A stretch of DNA of 64,000 bases from Carassius auratus (Eukaryota; Chordata; Actinopteri; Cypriniformes; Cyprinidae). Of this stretch, positions 1 to 13,682 are shown one piece after another. The notes under the pieces are model-generated. The model did not search any database, was not told the DNA's origin, and was given only the letters and a program-made list of their open reading frames with translations. The position numbers and the translations under genes were made by a program. The DNA lies in contig NC_039256.1 in NCBI RefSeq assembly GCF_003368295.1, forward strand, positions 16,830,991 through 16,894,990, read 5' to 3'. Numbering within the stretch: position 1 is the first letter of the stretch; the number at the start of each line of letters is the position of its first letter.

Positions 1-195
1 AACTTTAATAATAAAATGAACACAAAAGAGCACGACAGCCCCTCATGGATGACTGCTGTGCAAAAACATAACTAAACACAAAATAAAATCGAGGCTTGGT
101 CCTCCTCCATGGGACTCGTGACCGGTGTGTGGCGCAGGTGTCACACATTCTTGCTCCGTTTCCACGGCTCTCAACCCCGCCCCTCTCATAACACA
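1..195 (-). repeat. Possible interspersed-repeat fragment at window edge
   Basis: Read on the minus strand, this stretch has CACCTGCGCCAC-type sequence, a run like TTTGTGTTCATTTTATTATT, and then AAAGTT at the window edge. That resembles the 3' portion of LTR-like or TRIM-like repeats common in fish genomes and is also compositionally like 48950-49195. It is more GC-balanced than the DNA that follows. The class cannot be set because the element runs off the window. Confidence 0.3.
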
Positions 196-1240
196 GTTTA
201 AAGATCAGAAATGTTATTTTTTCTTTATTATTAATATTATTATTATTATTATTTTAAGAATTTACATGTATACTTATTATATATTAGTATATGTATTTTA
301 ATTGAATATTTTATTTATACAATTTAATTTAATTTGGTGTTATTACAAAACGGGTCAGGTGGTGGTTAATTTGAGAATTTACATTGAGAAACAACTGATT
401 CAGCGGTTTTTTTTTTTTTTTTTTTATCAACATGATTCTTGATTCATTCTTTTAATCCAGCTAAGCAGGCATAAGCTCTTGGTGATGAAATTCATGATTG
501 ACATTCACAACTCCTGAATATCAGCCTTTTTCTGTTCATTAAGATGACATTACAGAGCCTGATGAGGATATATTTCTCTGCAGGCTTGTTGTGGTTGTGT
601 GTGTGTGTGTGTGTTTGTTTTTTAAGGTCAAGCCCAGCAGGGAAGTTTGCACACGTAAGCGTATAGGTGTGAGCCGATTGCGTTGTGGTGCTGAGGATGG
701 TGTCCGCTGGGACACACTCAGCCAGATTGTGGTGCCGATGGGAAGTGCAGAGCGCATCCTTGACAAGCTGTTCCTAAGCTTTCACTGCCGCCAAATACAG
801 CATAAAACTACCCGTAGCTACTGGGGATGTTTGTTTTTTGCTGAACACTGTTTATTTTTTTCTCTTCTAGATATATATTTATATATATTTATCACTAAAA
901 CACCATGCCTTGCAGTGATGTAATTTACAAGAGTCTTCCCAACAGTGTAATTCATAAAAAATACATTTGCTTGAAATGCCACCGCACTTGTGAGTGGCTC
1001 TCGCTGGTGGAACTGGAAGGAACATCTCATGACAGGAGATTTCGATACTCTTTAAAATGTAGGGTCTCTGAATGAGAGATATTGCTCTTCAATATTTTTC
1101 AATTCTACTATATAATTTGACATTTTTAGAGAACTTGCTGTGTTCTAGAGTGCTGGATGTCTGGTGGGATGATTTGGTTTCGAAGTGGTTCATTCTGTTC
1201 ACTTTGACACAAGTTGCTTCTTAAATATGTACCCGTGGAA
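196..1240. other. AT-rich intergenic DNA, no gene seen
   Basis: Contains a TTA-rich tract around 225-255, a poly-T run near 407-425 and a short (GT)n near 596-614. The open frames here are short and run through the GT repeat. No exon, RNA gene or complete transposon is apparent. Confidence 0.6.
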
Positions 1241-1243
1241 TTT

Positions 1244-1555
1244 TCCCACACTTTTAATTGTCTACCAGGCATTCAATTTATTTGAAACATGCTATTTTCC
1301 AAAGTGACTTACATTGCATTTAATATATGCAATTTAATATTGGGGTGCACTATTTAGGTACTAATACTTTTAAGGTACTAACAGGCACCTTATAGGAGTA
1401 AATAGGGTACAAAGGTGTAATTTTTGAAAAGTTACCTCCTTACTGATTACCTTTTTATATTTTGTTGTACTTTGGGTGTGCGATTCAAACCCAGGACCTT
1501 GGTGTTGTTACTGTCATGCTCTACTGTTTGAGCTGCAGTACAGGTATGAGATCTC
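1244..1555 (-). repeat. Degenerate tRNA-derived SINE
   Basis: The right end, read on the minus strand, looks like a tRNA head. A B-box-like GGGTTTGAATC is the complement of 1482-1492, and an A-box-like AGCTCAAACAGTAGAGC is the complement of 1518-1534. At the left, CCAAAGTGACTTAC (about 1299-1312) matches the complement of the tail shared by fish tRNA-derived SINEs. The middle, with repeated GGTACTAA-type sequence, may be a nested insertion. It is not a tRNA gene because the cloverleaf cannot be completed. Confidence 0.6.
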
Positions 1556-4500
1556 AGAAAAGTAATAGCACACCTCTGCACCTTTGCTTCTGATCTTGCA
1601 AATCACAAAATATATTATTTTGAGAAAGATGAGTCAGTATTACTCAAAACATTTAGTTGTCTTTGTAATCTTTGGTTAATTTACATATGAGAAATTATGG
1701 AGAGTAAACAAGTCTAGCATAACGAAATCCATTTATCTACATAGTGAGTTCTTGTCTTTCATGCATAAAGTAAGCCTGCCTTCAGTCTTCTTCTGAGTTG
1801 CACTCGTTTTAAACTTTCACCAACTGTTTGCATGTCTTTAAAGCAGCCTTTTTTCCCCCTGAATTATTTGTACTTATAAAATTAATCCATTTTTAAAATG
1901 CAGGCCAGAATCTGTATGGTGAGATAACATGTTCAAGCCATTTGTTAGCTCCATGGCTCATTTAAGCTTTTCTTTTGAAGCGGACACTCTGTGGACAGAG
2001 TTAAAACAGTTAAGGGGATTTCACCTACATTAATATTTATTTTTTAATTCCTCTTCATCAGGGTAAAGAGTTTGTATGCAGAACCCCGTGGTTCATTTGC
2101 ACCTCCCAATATTTGTAGAACTTTTTTTATTTTATTTTATTTTATTATTTTTGTCTAAGCTGTCTGTGTATGAATGCAGACATGTTTCCTGTGGGTCTAT
2201 AGGCCATTCGGTTTATTGAAGGAAACACCCAAAAAATACTCAGTTTGAAGGTATGAAAAACAGGAAGAGGTTTGTAGTTCATGTTTTATTGAGTGATTTA
2301 ACTGTACTGTGTTTTACAGAAGAATAAGTTTACCTCAGAGTGGAAATGCTTCTGGCTCTATATACAGGGTGCATCTGTGTATTGTGTCATTAAAATATAC
2401 AATCTACAGTATATACTGTAATGCAAAGTGACCCATATTGATCTTATTGAAGACTGAAAACATCCACAGTAGGCCTATACTGGATTACTAAATATAAGAT
2501 TTAATTGTGAAATTTTTTAAATAAAATTAATCAATTGTAATTGGTACTTGGTGTATTTATTTAATTTAAATCTATATATGCTTTAATTATACACACATAC
2601 ATAGCTAACTCTAGTGACCTCAAACAGAAAAGCATACATTTTTCCCTCTGCTGGTTTAATTTGCCCACAAAACTGTCTCTTCAGGTCTTTCTTGGGATTT
2701 GCTTCGTGGTGAGTGACATGGTTGTGTAAATGTTAAAAAGGTTTGAATTTTAAAGGTGTATCAGTGGCAGGTAGAACTAACACTGTGATTTATTAGGGCC
2801 TGAGATGGTGACAAAGCAAATGCTTCACAGATGGACTGTAAATTAAGAGCTAAGTGATCATATTAGCTGTAATAGCCTGAGAGCTGTGCTTTGGAGTTGA
2901 GTTTCTCATTTAAAAGGCACTGTTCTTTTGCTGCAGTCTCAGGTGTTGCTTCTCTGACAGCTGAGGATGTTGGAAATGAAGTAAGTTTTTATTACCTTCC
3001 TCCTGCACTATGTCTTTAGGAATGCTGTCTTTATATCCCTCTACAATCACAGCTGTGAATGGAGCACTGTCTACCGTACTTTCACTTAATACTCCATAAA
3101 GTGTTCATAAAAGTCAGCATTCAGCTGGTTTATGTAAGGATTGACCGAAGTGCTCTGCACACCTGCTATGGCTTCATACAGTCCATATAAAAGAACGAAA
3201 ACATGCCACTGTCTAGTTGTTGTTGACCCCCCCCCCCCCCTTAATTAAAAGTGAGAGTAATTCAATATTCATGTAAAGGCTTTATTTCATTGGAGAGTGT
3301 GATCTTTTGCAGTTTGTGTTTTTATATTTGCGGTAGCATAAACCATGTTTGAATATATTCAGTATAGATTTTGTCTGGGCAGGCATTCAAGTCAAGTCAC
3401 TCAAACAGAGGGTAACTGGAGACAGTCGCTGTCTTGATACAGTATCCATACTCCATCGATACATATCAATCTTTAAAACCATGCAGTGGCAGGTCACGAG
3501 AGGCCACGGGTCTAATTTGTTTTGCAGCATCTTCACTAAATACTATAACAGGACACGGAGGGGAGAAAAAATGAACTCCGTCAGGAAGCTGTATAAAATT
3601 TCTCTGACACACTCAACCTTCGCGCTTGTGAGTGTATTGCTATTTCCTGTTGATATTTGATTCCCCAGAATCTATCTGGGATGCCTTCTCTCAGTCAGAT
3701 CTGAGCAGATCTTTTCCAGATACATCATTAATCAACTTCACTCCCGAACGTGGAATCTGAATACCGCTGAACTTGATGGATGCTTGACATTCACGTCTGC
3801 TTTGAAATACAGCAGTTTGCAACATCTCTTTGTGATTGCGATGCAGGTCTTGCGCATCTGAGTGAAGCTTTGTTTACAAGATGATCTGTAGATAATTTTC
3901 ATGACAAGGGCCTGGACAAAAAGAAAGGGATAGGAAAAACTGTTACTGCAGTAGTTGCTTTGTTCATTTTTGGCTAAAAAGGTAAATTGTGTCAGTGATA
4001 TATAGACATGGCTGTTGGTTAGCATTTCCATTCATCTCAAGTTGTAAGACCTCCATTCGCCAAAACAACTAAAAGACAATACAAACTTTCAAAATAAGGA
4101 GGAATTAAAAATTATAAATAATTAAAATGCAACCTTTTAACATTATCTAATGTGGTTTAAAGTGAATATTTAATGCTTTTATTTTTTTCCTTAATTTATG
4201 TGGTTAAATATAATATTTATAGTAAATATAGTATTTTTTAATTGATATAGTTAAAGCAGTAATGTAAAATAGTATAGTGATTTCAAATAACGATTTATAT
4301 TTAATATATTTTTAAATGTCATTTCTTCCAATGATGGCAAAGTGTCAGAATTTCCAGCAACCATTTTTTTTATTTATTTTTTTTGTCACAGAAATCATAA
4401 TAATATGATTTTTTGGTGGCCTTTTCATATTACTGTCACTGTTGAAAATAGTTGTTTTTAATATTTTTATGTCAACCATGATATATCCTTTTCAAGATTC

Positions 4501-6205
4501 TTTGATGAATATAAAATGAAAAAGAACAGTAATTATTTGAAATATAAATATTTAGCAAGAAATCAAATCAATTTATTGTACTTTTTTAATAATGAAAATA
4601 TAAATTTTTTAAAGATAAAAAAACGTTTGAATAGTACATTATATTTTAAATAATAATAATACATTTTGCATGACTAAATTGTTGCAAAAAGAGACATTTT
4701 TATTTATATGGTCACAAATTATTATTTTCTTTTTTAAAATCACAGTCAGAGACATGGCCTGTGTAACAATTATGACATTCAAATCAATGATGAATGAAAT
4801 GTATTTCTCGCCCTACATTTTCTTCTCATTATATATGTCCCTTTCCAATATAATATACTTCATATTATGAAAGTAAAATGGGTTGCAAAGTTTGAAAGGG
4901 CTTTTTTTCTTGTTGTTTTTGCATGCTATCTCGAAAGTCTTTGTTGAATCCAGATTGTATAATTTTCCAACCCCATCTTCTTATAATTTCAAGTATCAAG
5001 CAGCAAAAGCATTGGGGTTCATTCACTCATTCATGTGCTCAACTAGAGGCTTCAGCTAGGTTTAAAATGGTCTGCGCAGTATATAATAATTTCACGGTTC
5101 TGGGCAATTGTAACGTCCAGTGGATAATGTATTTCAGGGCCTTATTTCTAAGTGAAGACAGATTGATCAGGCGGATGTTTTGCTGATGGAGAGCTTCAGA
5201 AGATGAAAGATGAAAGGAAACTCTGAGTACCACGGCAATGGCTCCTTGAACTATTTTTACAGACTTGTTTTCAACAATTGCAGCAAAGGAAGAACAACAC
5301 GAGGATGAACACTCTTTAAAAAAAATGCTAGGGGATGCAGTTTCCCCCGTCTGATGTCAAGGTCTGAATCTGATTACGGCATGATACTGCAGCTTTTACT
5401 GTACCTTCTAAACCAGCGCAAATTTGAAGGAAATGTACTAAATATATTTCGAAGTGAAAGAAAGCCCAAGGAAATAAATTGCATCACTGAAATGTAATAA
5501 TGTAGCTGCTGAAACAGCACCACTTGGGGCCTCTTTGTGTTTTTAAACTTATTATCGGAGTCATTATTGTTTACTCTTTGCTGTTTAGCACCTGTGACTG
5601 CCCTGACAACAATGAAAGATTATACTGCACGCTGTAAGGTTTTAGGAAGCTCAGCCGCCTTTTATTTCCTCTCTCAGTTTACTGATGTAATGTATCTCCT
5701 TTACAAGATTTCTCCAGCATGTTCATTAAAGACAGGCTTTTGATTTATGTGACAGGCATCTGGATATTAAGTCCCTGTGGCATGACAAGCTCTTGTTTAT
5801 CTGGATTAGGATGACTTCGAATGATAAAAAAAAGAGAGTAATAGACTTTATAATGGTTGCCTTGAAGGGTTTAGAGAGGGACAATGGCACTAGTATTAGC
5901 AAACCAATATTGACAACACCACATTAGGGGTGGCTGGTGTGACATTTTAAGCAGTGAAAGCGGTGTGATGTATATAGGATGCATTTGGGTGATTTAATAA
6001 ATCTGTTGCAGATATTTAGGGCTAAATTTAGGATTTATTGCATATAACATTTCCAAATTTTGATTCAACATTTTTTTACTTTAACTTGCTAAATATTTGT
6101 GATATATACATAAATGACACCGTATGCAAAATGTCTGTGTACAGTAAATAAATAAATGAAAAAAATAAAAAAAATAAATCATGGCATAGGTTGTTATTAA
6201 TAATA
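1556..6205. other. Intergenic DNA, no gene seen
   Basis: Unique AT-rich sequence with short runs, including poly-C near 3227-3240 and A/T runs around 2040-2150. It includes the repeat copy at 4317-4600. Reading frames of 60-103 codons at about 3349-3660 and 3738-4031 have no recognisable motif, codon bias or splice context. Confidence 0.6.
4317..4600 (+). repeat. Interspersed repeat, family A fragment
   Basis: Carries the string CAACCATGATAT followed by AAGATTCTTTGATGAAT and ACAGTAATTATTTGAAAT. I know this order from a widespread cyprinid repeat of poorly defined class. Related copies in this window are at 36066-36425 and 58745-59165 (opposite orientation) and a fragment is at 54640-54725. 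Confidence 0.55.
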
Positions 6206-6213
6206 ACATACAT
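6206..6213. repeat. 8-bp target-site duplication, left (ACATACAT)
   Basis: Identical to ACATACAT at 7140-7147 on the other side of the 6214-7139 element. An exact 8-bp duplication is diagnostic of hAT-type insertion. Confidence 0.9.
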
Positions 6214-7139
6214 TAGGGGTGTGACGGTTAGTATATAACCGTGAGACCAGCGGTTATAGTTGAACACCGTCATTAGAACTCTATAACCGCCAAAACCGTG
6301 TCACTAAAATATTTTTACAAACATTTTTTATCAAAAATTATTTTCATTTTTTAGATAGAATCATCAGATGCGCAATATATCGGGAGACATGGTTTTTACC
6401 ACTTAATGAAGTTTTGTAAATCGTCAGACATGATATTTACCACTTCATTAAATTTTGCTTTGTAGAAAACCTTTCTTAAAATCGAATTTCGTTTTGTACA
6501 AATTCAATCTTAATTTTAATAAATGTTTCATCAACCAATTGCATGTATTTTAATAAATAAAAAGCAAATATAGCACACAATGATAACCGAGACATGGAAG
6601 CGCTAGCGCGCCGCGTTCACTTGCACTGCACTGTGAACTAGAGCGCATCTCATCGTAAATGAAACTCAGCGTAGGCCTATGCCTCATACATTAGCATTAA
6701 ATATCTTTGCTGCATCCTTTCTAGAACAGACAAGGGCTTTTTTTTTTTTTTTTTTTTTTTTGCGGCTCGCATCAGCAAAGCATAGACCGCAAAACAATCA
6801 GCGGATGGCGGGCGGGTGCGGCTTTGAAATTTGCTCAAAAAACTTTGGCGCGGATGATGAGTTTTGTGACAGATCTCCTTAATAAACGGAGGTCTGAAAT
6901 CTCTGCCCCTTTTACCGATCAGAGCGCACGCTGAAACGGAGTTAACCCGCTATCTCCAAGATCAACCAATTGACTCTACGGCAGATCCAGTAGCATGGTG
7001 GCGAGACAATATGAAACAAAATGAAACACGCTATCCGCCCCCCGCAATCCCCCCCCCCACCCCATGGTTATGTTATGAATCGTCACATTTGACTCACGTC
7101 ATAACCGTCATCACCAATTCTGAAACCGGCACACCCCTA
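6214..7139. mobile_element. Non-autonomous hAT-type transposon, 926 bp
   Basis: The ends are TAGGGGTGTGACGGTT on the left and, on the complementary strand, TAGGGGTGTGCCGGTT on the right. They are flanked by the exact 8-bp duplication ACATACAT. Subterminal GGTTATA/TATAACC motifs recur inside both ends, as is usual for transposase-binding regions. The interior holds no transposase frame; its one open frame (6679-6882) runs through a poly-T tract. It is therefore a deletion derivative or MITE mobilised in trans. The perfect duplication and 15/16 matching ends suggest a fairly young insertion. Confidence 0.9.
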
Positions 7140-7147
7140 ACATACAT

Positions 7148-8648
7148 TTTATCTAAATAGTCTTTTTTATTGCATTTATTCAGTTAAAAAAAATCAGAAT
7201 GCATATATAAATAAAAAATAAATAAAAAAACACTTATCCAAATTAATAAAAATTGTATATGCAATACAAACACATAAATCTTAAATGTATCCCTGTATAT
7301 TTTTTGACTGTAGCAAAGCTTCATTCACTGTTTGATGTTAATTGACTGTTTTGTTGCTTAGCTATGATTGGATTAAACTTTTTTTCCCTTGATTCTGAAG
7401 TGCATTTATAGCACTAATCTATTTCCTAGCTGATTTATAATATTTATTATTACAAATATTGTCTAAATATTGTGTTTTAATATTTCTTTGAGATAGTTTA
7501 CCACCATAATGCACTTTTTTTTCTATTTAAATGTCATTATCTTTGATGAAATGATCACATGATGAAATGTTAATACTAAACTATAGCTTTTTCCAGCAAT
7601 TATTTTAAACATAAATCTAATAAATAATCAAAGCAAACAGGATGATTTAGAGCACAAAGAGAGTTACAGTGTCCAGCTGTACGATCACTCTGGGTAGATA
7701 AAGTCAGCGCATGAGTTTAAACAGACAGGCCAATAACATTCCTGTTCAACTGCACTGGCTAATGAGTTTTGATTTAAGACAATGAGAGCGATAAGGAAGT
7801 TTGGAAAGAACTAACCCTGCACCTGAGATATGAGTCAAACCTTAATGGAGTCATAACACAAAACAAAGAAGCAAGAGGGAATTATGACCTCTCTGTTTCT
7901 TACAGTACATATATGAGATTAGAGATGTCTGCCAATCCAATCTTTTCGAAACAAAAAGAGGAACAACAAAATTGCCATGACTTCACAGTAGTCCTTTTTT
8001 TTAATGCCGTTTGGCTGGTAGACTTATTTGCTGTAAATGTCACTTGGGACAAGGCGTGACAAAATAATGACAGGCTTTTTTCAAAGAGACCAATTTCTCA
8101 GAATTGAATGAGCAGGATGTGTGGAGCGTACAATATCTGCACTTGCCACTAGATTGGGCTGTCTGTCGATATCCATCTGACATGTCTCTAGAAATGTGGT
8201 CAGATAAATGGACAGGGTCCAAGAAAAGAAAAAAAAAAAGATGAAAGCTGCAAAAAGAAATGTGCGAGCCAAACTATAAAGAACAGGAGCGATGTACAGA
8301 AGGTCGCCTTCCTTTCAGTCCAGCTCTGATCTGGTATATTGCATATAGCGTTTTTCTTTTGCTGCTCATAGAATGTAGAATTTGTACATGCTGGTTAATT
8401 AACCCCTTGAATTAGGAGATCATTTGCCTGCCATATTCAAACTATTTCTGAGATCTCTTGACACTCCTACAGTTTGCAATTTAGCTTGGGAAGTATTCTT
8501 TGTGGTTTTATGACATCTCTGTTTTCATTTCTGAAGTGTTGATGTGACAGGCTTTGAGTGAATATGACAGAATCAGAGAGATTTTAATTAGCGGTTACCT
8601 TGACAAGCATGCACACTGTCACAGTTCCAAAATCTGTCTTATTTGAGA
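7148..8648. other. Intergenic DNA, no gene seen
   Basis: AT-rich unique sequence without recognisable exons or complete elements. Two overlapping minus-strand frames near 8040-8272 have no motif and contain a poly-A-encoded Phe run. Confidence 0.55.
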
Positions 8649-9324
8649 TAAAGGAATAGTTCGTCCAAAAATGACTGTTCTATCATCATTTACTCACACT
8701 CATGCCTTTCATGACTTACTTTCTTCTGTGTAATACACACACACACACAATAACGTCTGAGAAATATCATGATCACTGTTGTCAATATAAGAAAAGTTAA
8801 AAGTGCCACTTGTGAGCAATATTTCAAGTCAATGTCATGCGAGGAACAGACTGAAATCTGATAAAAACACATTATTTACTGAGAATATACATAAAACTGT
8901 GAGAGAAGCAAAACTCTGACAGAAGAAATGATGCCTGATACTCGAATGAATCTCTCTTTTGAGTTGGATCTGGTTTGAATGGTTTATTCATGAATCTGAC
9001 TCTTCTGGTTTTTGTGTCAGCCGAAAAAAAAAAAAAAAAAAAATATGAGTGATTAACAGCTTTAAATTGGCTCTGTTCCTCTCACAAACCTATCGTATGA
9101 CTTTAGAAGACTTGTGATATAGTGTATGAGTAGTATGGGCCACTTTTATGCTGCCTTCTGAGTCCTCTTTTGAAGCTTGAAAGCAGCAGTTCCCATTCAT
9201 AGTAATTGCACGAGGAAAAATAGGCAGTATGTTCCTCAAAACTCTCCTTTTGTGTTCCACTGCAGAAAGAAATCATATGGAAAGGATAACATAATGTTTC
9301 AGTCTTGAGTGAACTGTGCCTTTA
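8649..9324. mobile_element. Full-length copy of the TAGTTCACCC terminal-repeat family
   Basis: The left end is TAAAGGAATAGTTCGTCC and the right end, read on the other strand, is TAAAGGCACAGTTCACTC. The internal order (CATCATTTACTCACACTCATG, then CTTTTATGCTGCCTTCTGAG, then AAGAAATCATATGGAAAGG) follows a very common cyprinid repeat. It has no coding potential, so it is non-autonomous. A poly-A run (9005-9023) and a (CA)n lie inside. Flanks allow only a TA duplication, so the superfamily is not assigned. Confidence 0.65.
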
Positions 9325-10939
9325 AGATCACAGTTCAAGCAAGTGAACTAGTACCCGAGAAGGCATTAAAAAGGGATGAAGCATCATTCTTTTCTTCAAC
9401 TTTTTGAGTCATCAAAAGAGTCATCCCTAGAAGCCCGACAGCCTCTATGGAATCAATCTGACAGCAACAATACTGTGAATTTGCTTATTTAGGACAACAG
9501 GCCTGTATATATATATATATTTTTTTTTTTTTTCTCCCTCCCAGCAGTGCCTGGCTTGTAAACCAGAATGGAGAACCAAACAAGTTACTATTTTATAAAG
9601 CTGATAGAAAACTCTAGAAACTGTTTTTCCTCAAGCACACATAGCCGTGACACCAAATCCAAGGATGAAGTAAACAAACTCACCAGTGTGCCAATGATTT
9701 TACATAAGCTAAAAGCATTCACAAATGACTTTATTCAAAGAAACGAGGACATTGTGCTAAAATAAATGCGTTAACTGTTCATTACAAGTTTCTTTTGTTT
9801 TATTCTCTGTCTTTCAACACACTTTATCAAGCTGGTTCCTAAAGCCCTTCCTTTCCCAGTCAGTGGATGTGAATGCTGCAAACTCATAAAACATTCAACA
9901 TCACTCAAGGTCTATGCCCGCACTTACACAATAGGATTGTTTAGAAAACAAAGGAACACTGTCTCGGGAAGTATAGCACGGGAAATACGTATTTTTTTCA
10001 ACCGGAGAGAGTGTATAGAATACAGAAAAAGAGAGAAACAAACAAGCAGCTCGCATGCTTTTTTTTCCACAGGAAGATTTCAGGAAAGCAAGCAAACCGA
10101 AGCAACCGTCTTCAGTAGGGTTTTGCTTATTAAAGCATATTCAGTTGTTCGAGGAACCTATAAAAATAAAATATGCCTCTATTTTTTTTCCCCAAGGTCT
10201 ATGCTTGCTCAAGAATTTGACTATTTCTGCTGGAAAATACTTCTAGTATAAAACCAGTACCTCGATTTATCCAGAAACACACGGTGAATACTAAAATGCC
10301 ATGTGAATGTTGCAGTCTCAAGTTTGATAGACGGGATGGTCTTGTTCAGAGAGGTTGACACAAATACCATAAACTCAGTATCAGCTCATGAAGACGCTTA
10401 CGTCTTTTGTGCCAAAACACACTGTCTGTCATTACTGTAATCATATTGCAAAAGCACGAGGATGCACAGCGACTAGAGACTTGGATTCACATGCAGTAAC
10501 AATCGACTGTCAGTACTTCCATTCTCTTACTTCCCTCTCACACACACATACACACGTATGTGTCTTTATCCACTGATTTGGGCAAGGAACTGTCACCAAA
10601 TGCTGTTCCTGCTTAAGCGTTGACATGTTGTGTTACATTTTCTATGCGTTTTGATGTCACCGCTTGGAGTGTGAAAGATCTCAATGAAGTTCTTGCAGGC
10701 GACGTGTCTTGAGCACTTGACATTTTTATTCTGTCTCTCTCAGAAGTTACTGTCACAAATGAGCACAGGTGTTTCAGAGAAAGGCACCTTTTTTGTCTGA
10801 TCATATCTTACCCACCGTTCACAGGCGGTAGGGTGATGCTGCCATCTTCAACTGCTGGAAAAATCAGCCAAATATAGAGGAAAAGTTAGGAAGAAATAGA
10901 GGCGTATTTTTCCGGATTCTGCCCTATAATTGAAAATCT
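9325..10939. other. Intergenic DNA, no gene seen
   Basis: Mixed unique sequence with a short (TA)n then poly-T near 9508-9532 and a few CA repeats near 10540-10555. Open frames of 60-104 codons around 9568-10251 show no recognisable domain. Confidence 0.55.
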
Positions 10940-11077
10940 GATTAATCCGGTGATTCTCAACAAGCCACGTGCACCCCAGGGGGTACTTACATAGGATCCA
11001 GAGGGTACTTGAACAGATTTTGGTTCTTGGCTTTGTTAAACCTATAAAACAGAAATTATAACCTGCAGTAAAGAGAA

Positions 11078-11079
<2 letters not shown>

Positions 11080-11112
<33 letters not shown>
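11080..11112. repeat. (GA)n microsatellite
   Basis: Nearly pure GA dinucleotides with one GATA interruption, inside the 10948-12344 element. Confidence 0.9.
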
Positions 11113-11161
11113 CTGTCAAATAATTAATGTAGTGTTTTTATTTTATTATATTTGTTATGTG

Positions 11162-11299
<138 letters not shown>

Positions 11300-11613
11300 G
11301 TTGTAATGTATACAGCTTGTACTATATTTTGTAAATGTCCTATCGTAAATATATCAAAAGTTATTTTTTGATTAGTAATATGCATTGCTTAGAATTAATT
11401 TAGACAACTTCAAAGGCAATTTTCTCAGTATTTAGATTTTTTTGAAACCTCAGATTCCAGATTTTCAAATAGTTATAGTTTTATATCTCATCCAAATATT
11501 TCCCATCCTAACAAACCATACATCCATGGAAAGCTTATTTATTCTGCTTTCAGAAGATGTATAAATGTCAATTATGAAAAATTTACACTTAAGACTGGTT
11601 TGGTTGTCCAGGG

Positions 11614-11614
<1 letters not shown>

Positions 11615-11699
<85 letters not shown>
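11615..11699. repeat. Compound (CA)n-(TA)n microsatellite
   Basis: About 15 CA units pass directly into about 27 TA units, ending at TATG near 11700. Confidence 0.95.
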
Positions 11700-11702
<3 letters not shown>

Positions 11703-12352
11703 ACAATTTTACTGATATAAAGCTTTAAAATATTTACAATTTTAACATTTAACTGCTAAATTAATTTTATTCTTATATTTTCTGTTTTTACTATCATTTT
11801 TGTTGTGTTTTATAATTTTAGTATTCTTTTAAATGTTTATACTTTTAGTTTATTGGTTTTAGTTTTTGTTATTTTAGTTTAAATAAAAATTAGAAATGTT
11901 GGAAACTAGCTGAAATAAAATACATTATTATTTTTTTTTTTAAACATGTTTCAATTATATGTGTGTATGTATGTATGTATGCATGTGTAGATTAATTGTG
12001 ATTAATCGCATCCAAAATAATATATGTTTGCATAATGTGTATATTTATTGTGTATATATAAATACACACACAATCAGTATATATTTTGAAAAATATTTAC
12101 GTGCGCACGAATTAGCAAATCGTGGGAACACAATAGTAAATCGAGGGAACATAATAGTAATGTGCACGTTTTAGTACATTGAGGAAACAAATTAGTAAAT
12201 CATGCGCACAATTTATTTATTTTTTCTTGCATGTCATGTGTGGGGCTATATAAATAATTAGTGTACACTTTTAGTTTTGTACAGATGGACTTGTAACACA
12301 CACACACACAAAGAAGAAGAAAAAAAAAAGCTTGTGAAACACTGGATTAAAC

Positions 12353-13625
12353 TGTTTGTTCTGTCTGTTGTACAGCAGCACTCGTTTCTAATCGTATTAC
12401 TTGATTAGAGGATATTTTAGAGCTGAGCACTAGGACTAGGAACATCATGAGCCCCCTGATGTGGTAACCTCTTGCTGAACTATATCACCAACAGTAAAGA
12501 GTAAACGAATTCAGAGGTTTTGGTACTTCATTCTTCTCGGATGCAAAGTTATTTACAATACTGAAGACAGAAAGAAAATTAAATCAGCATATCTTCTTAA
12601 ACAACCCTCTGGTGTGCAATAGTAAAGAAATCTATTTTGTGATAGATGAGCATTCACTGAATGGATTGTTTGTCCCGATGTTCAAATAATGTAAATGGAG
12701 TCTATTAAAAAGAAAGAGAGAGAGAGTCAGAAACTAAGATAGCTCATAATCAAAAGTCTGTGTTTGACTCCCTGAACCAATTTCAGTCAACCCAAAAACA
12801 GGAACTGATGTCATTGTGCCCTCAAAACTACAGGCAGGCTAAACACTCAATGAAGGTCAATGGCCTGAAGATTAGATAAAGGAGAACACATTTAATAAGG
12901 TCTGTAAATTGAGTTTCATAGTTCACTGGTTCAGAAGCCCATTACATAAAAACAACAATCCAACCCGTTTTATTTATCAAACGTATTTATGAAATATGTT
13001 CCTTTCTTGCTAACTCTGCTTTTAAAAATAGTGAGAAAACATACTTAACACAATGTATTTAAGGAAGAATTTGCACTGTGTGTTAAGTTCAAAGCATGAA
13101 AGAAAACTTTAAATAGCTAATTTTGGTGTTTATTTTTTTAGGCCCTGCAGCTATAGAATCTAATTAAACCTTATATATGGAATTTAAACCTTAGGGGGAG
13201 GTGGTGCTAAATTGGTTCTGAAAATATTATAAGATCACTCCAAAGGATAACAAGCTTTTAGGATGTAACCTGATGTATTATGACTCAGCAGGACTGATGT
13301 GTGAAAAGGGTGCAAAATTAACACCCGATAAGTGCCAAATATGAGTAAAAGTTTGCTTTAATGACATGGCAAGTAACTTTATTAGGTGCTGCAAAAGAAT
13401 ACAAGGTTGTAGAATGGTAGGCTGACTCTCACTGGTGTGAGGACAAATAAAGCACAAGCAAATTGTCTGTTAAAGAAACACCTTTAACAATTGTGAAAAG
13501 CTTATACTGCAAGTTTCCCCCCCTTCAGAGCACCAAGTGACATATGTCTCAAAAAAAGATAAGTTAATAAATAAATACATAATAAATAATGTTATTAAAA
13601 ACTTGTATTATATATATTTTTACTG

Positions 13626-13682
<57 letters not shown>

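Noticed and set aside
1478..1548. Possible tRNA gene on the minus strand
   Set aside because: A- and B-box-like strings are present but acceptor and anticodon stems do not close, and a SINE tail lies at the far end of the same unit.
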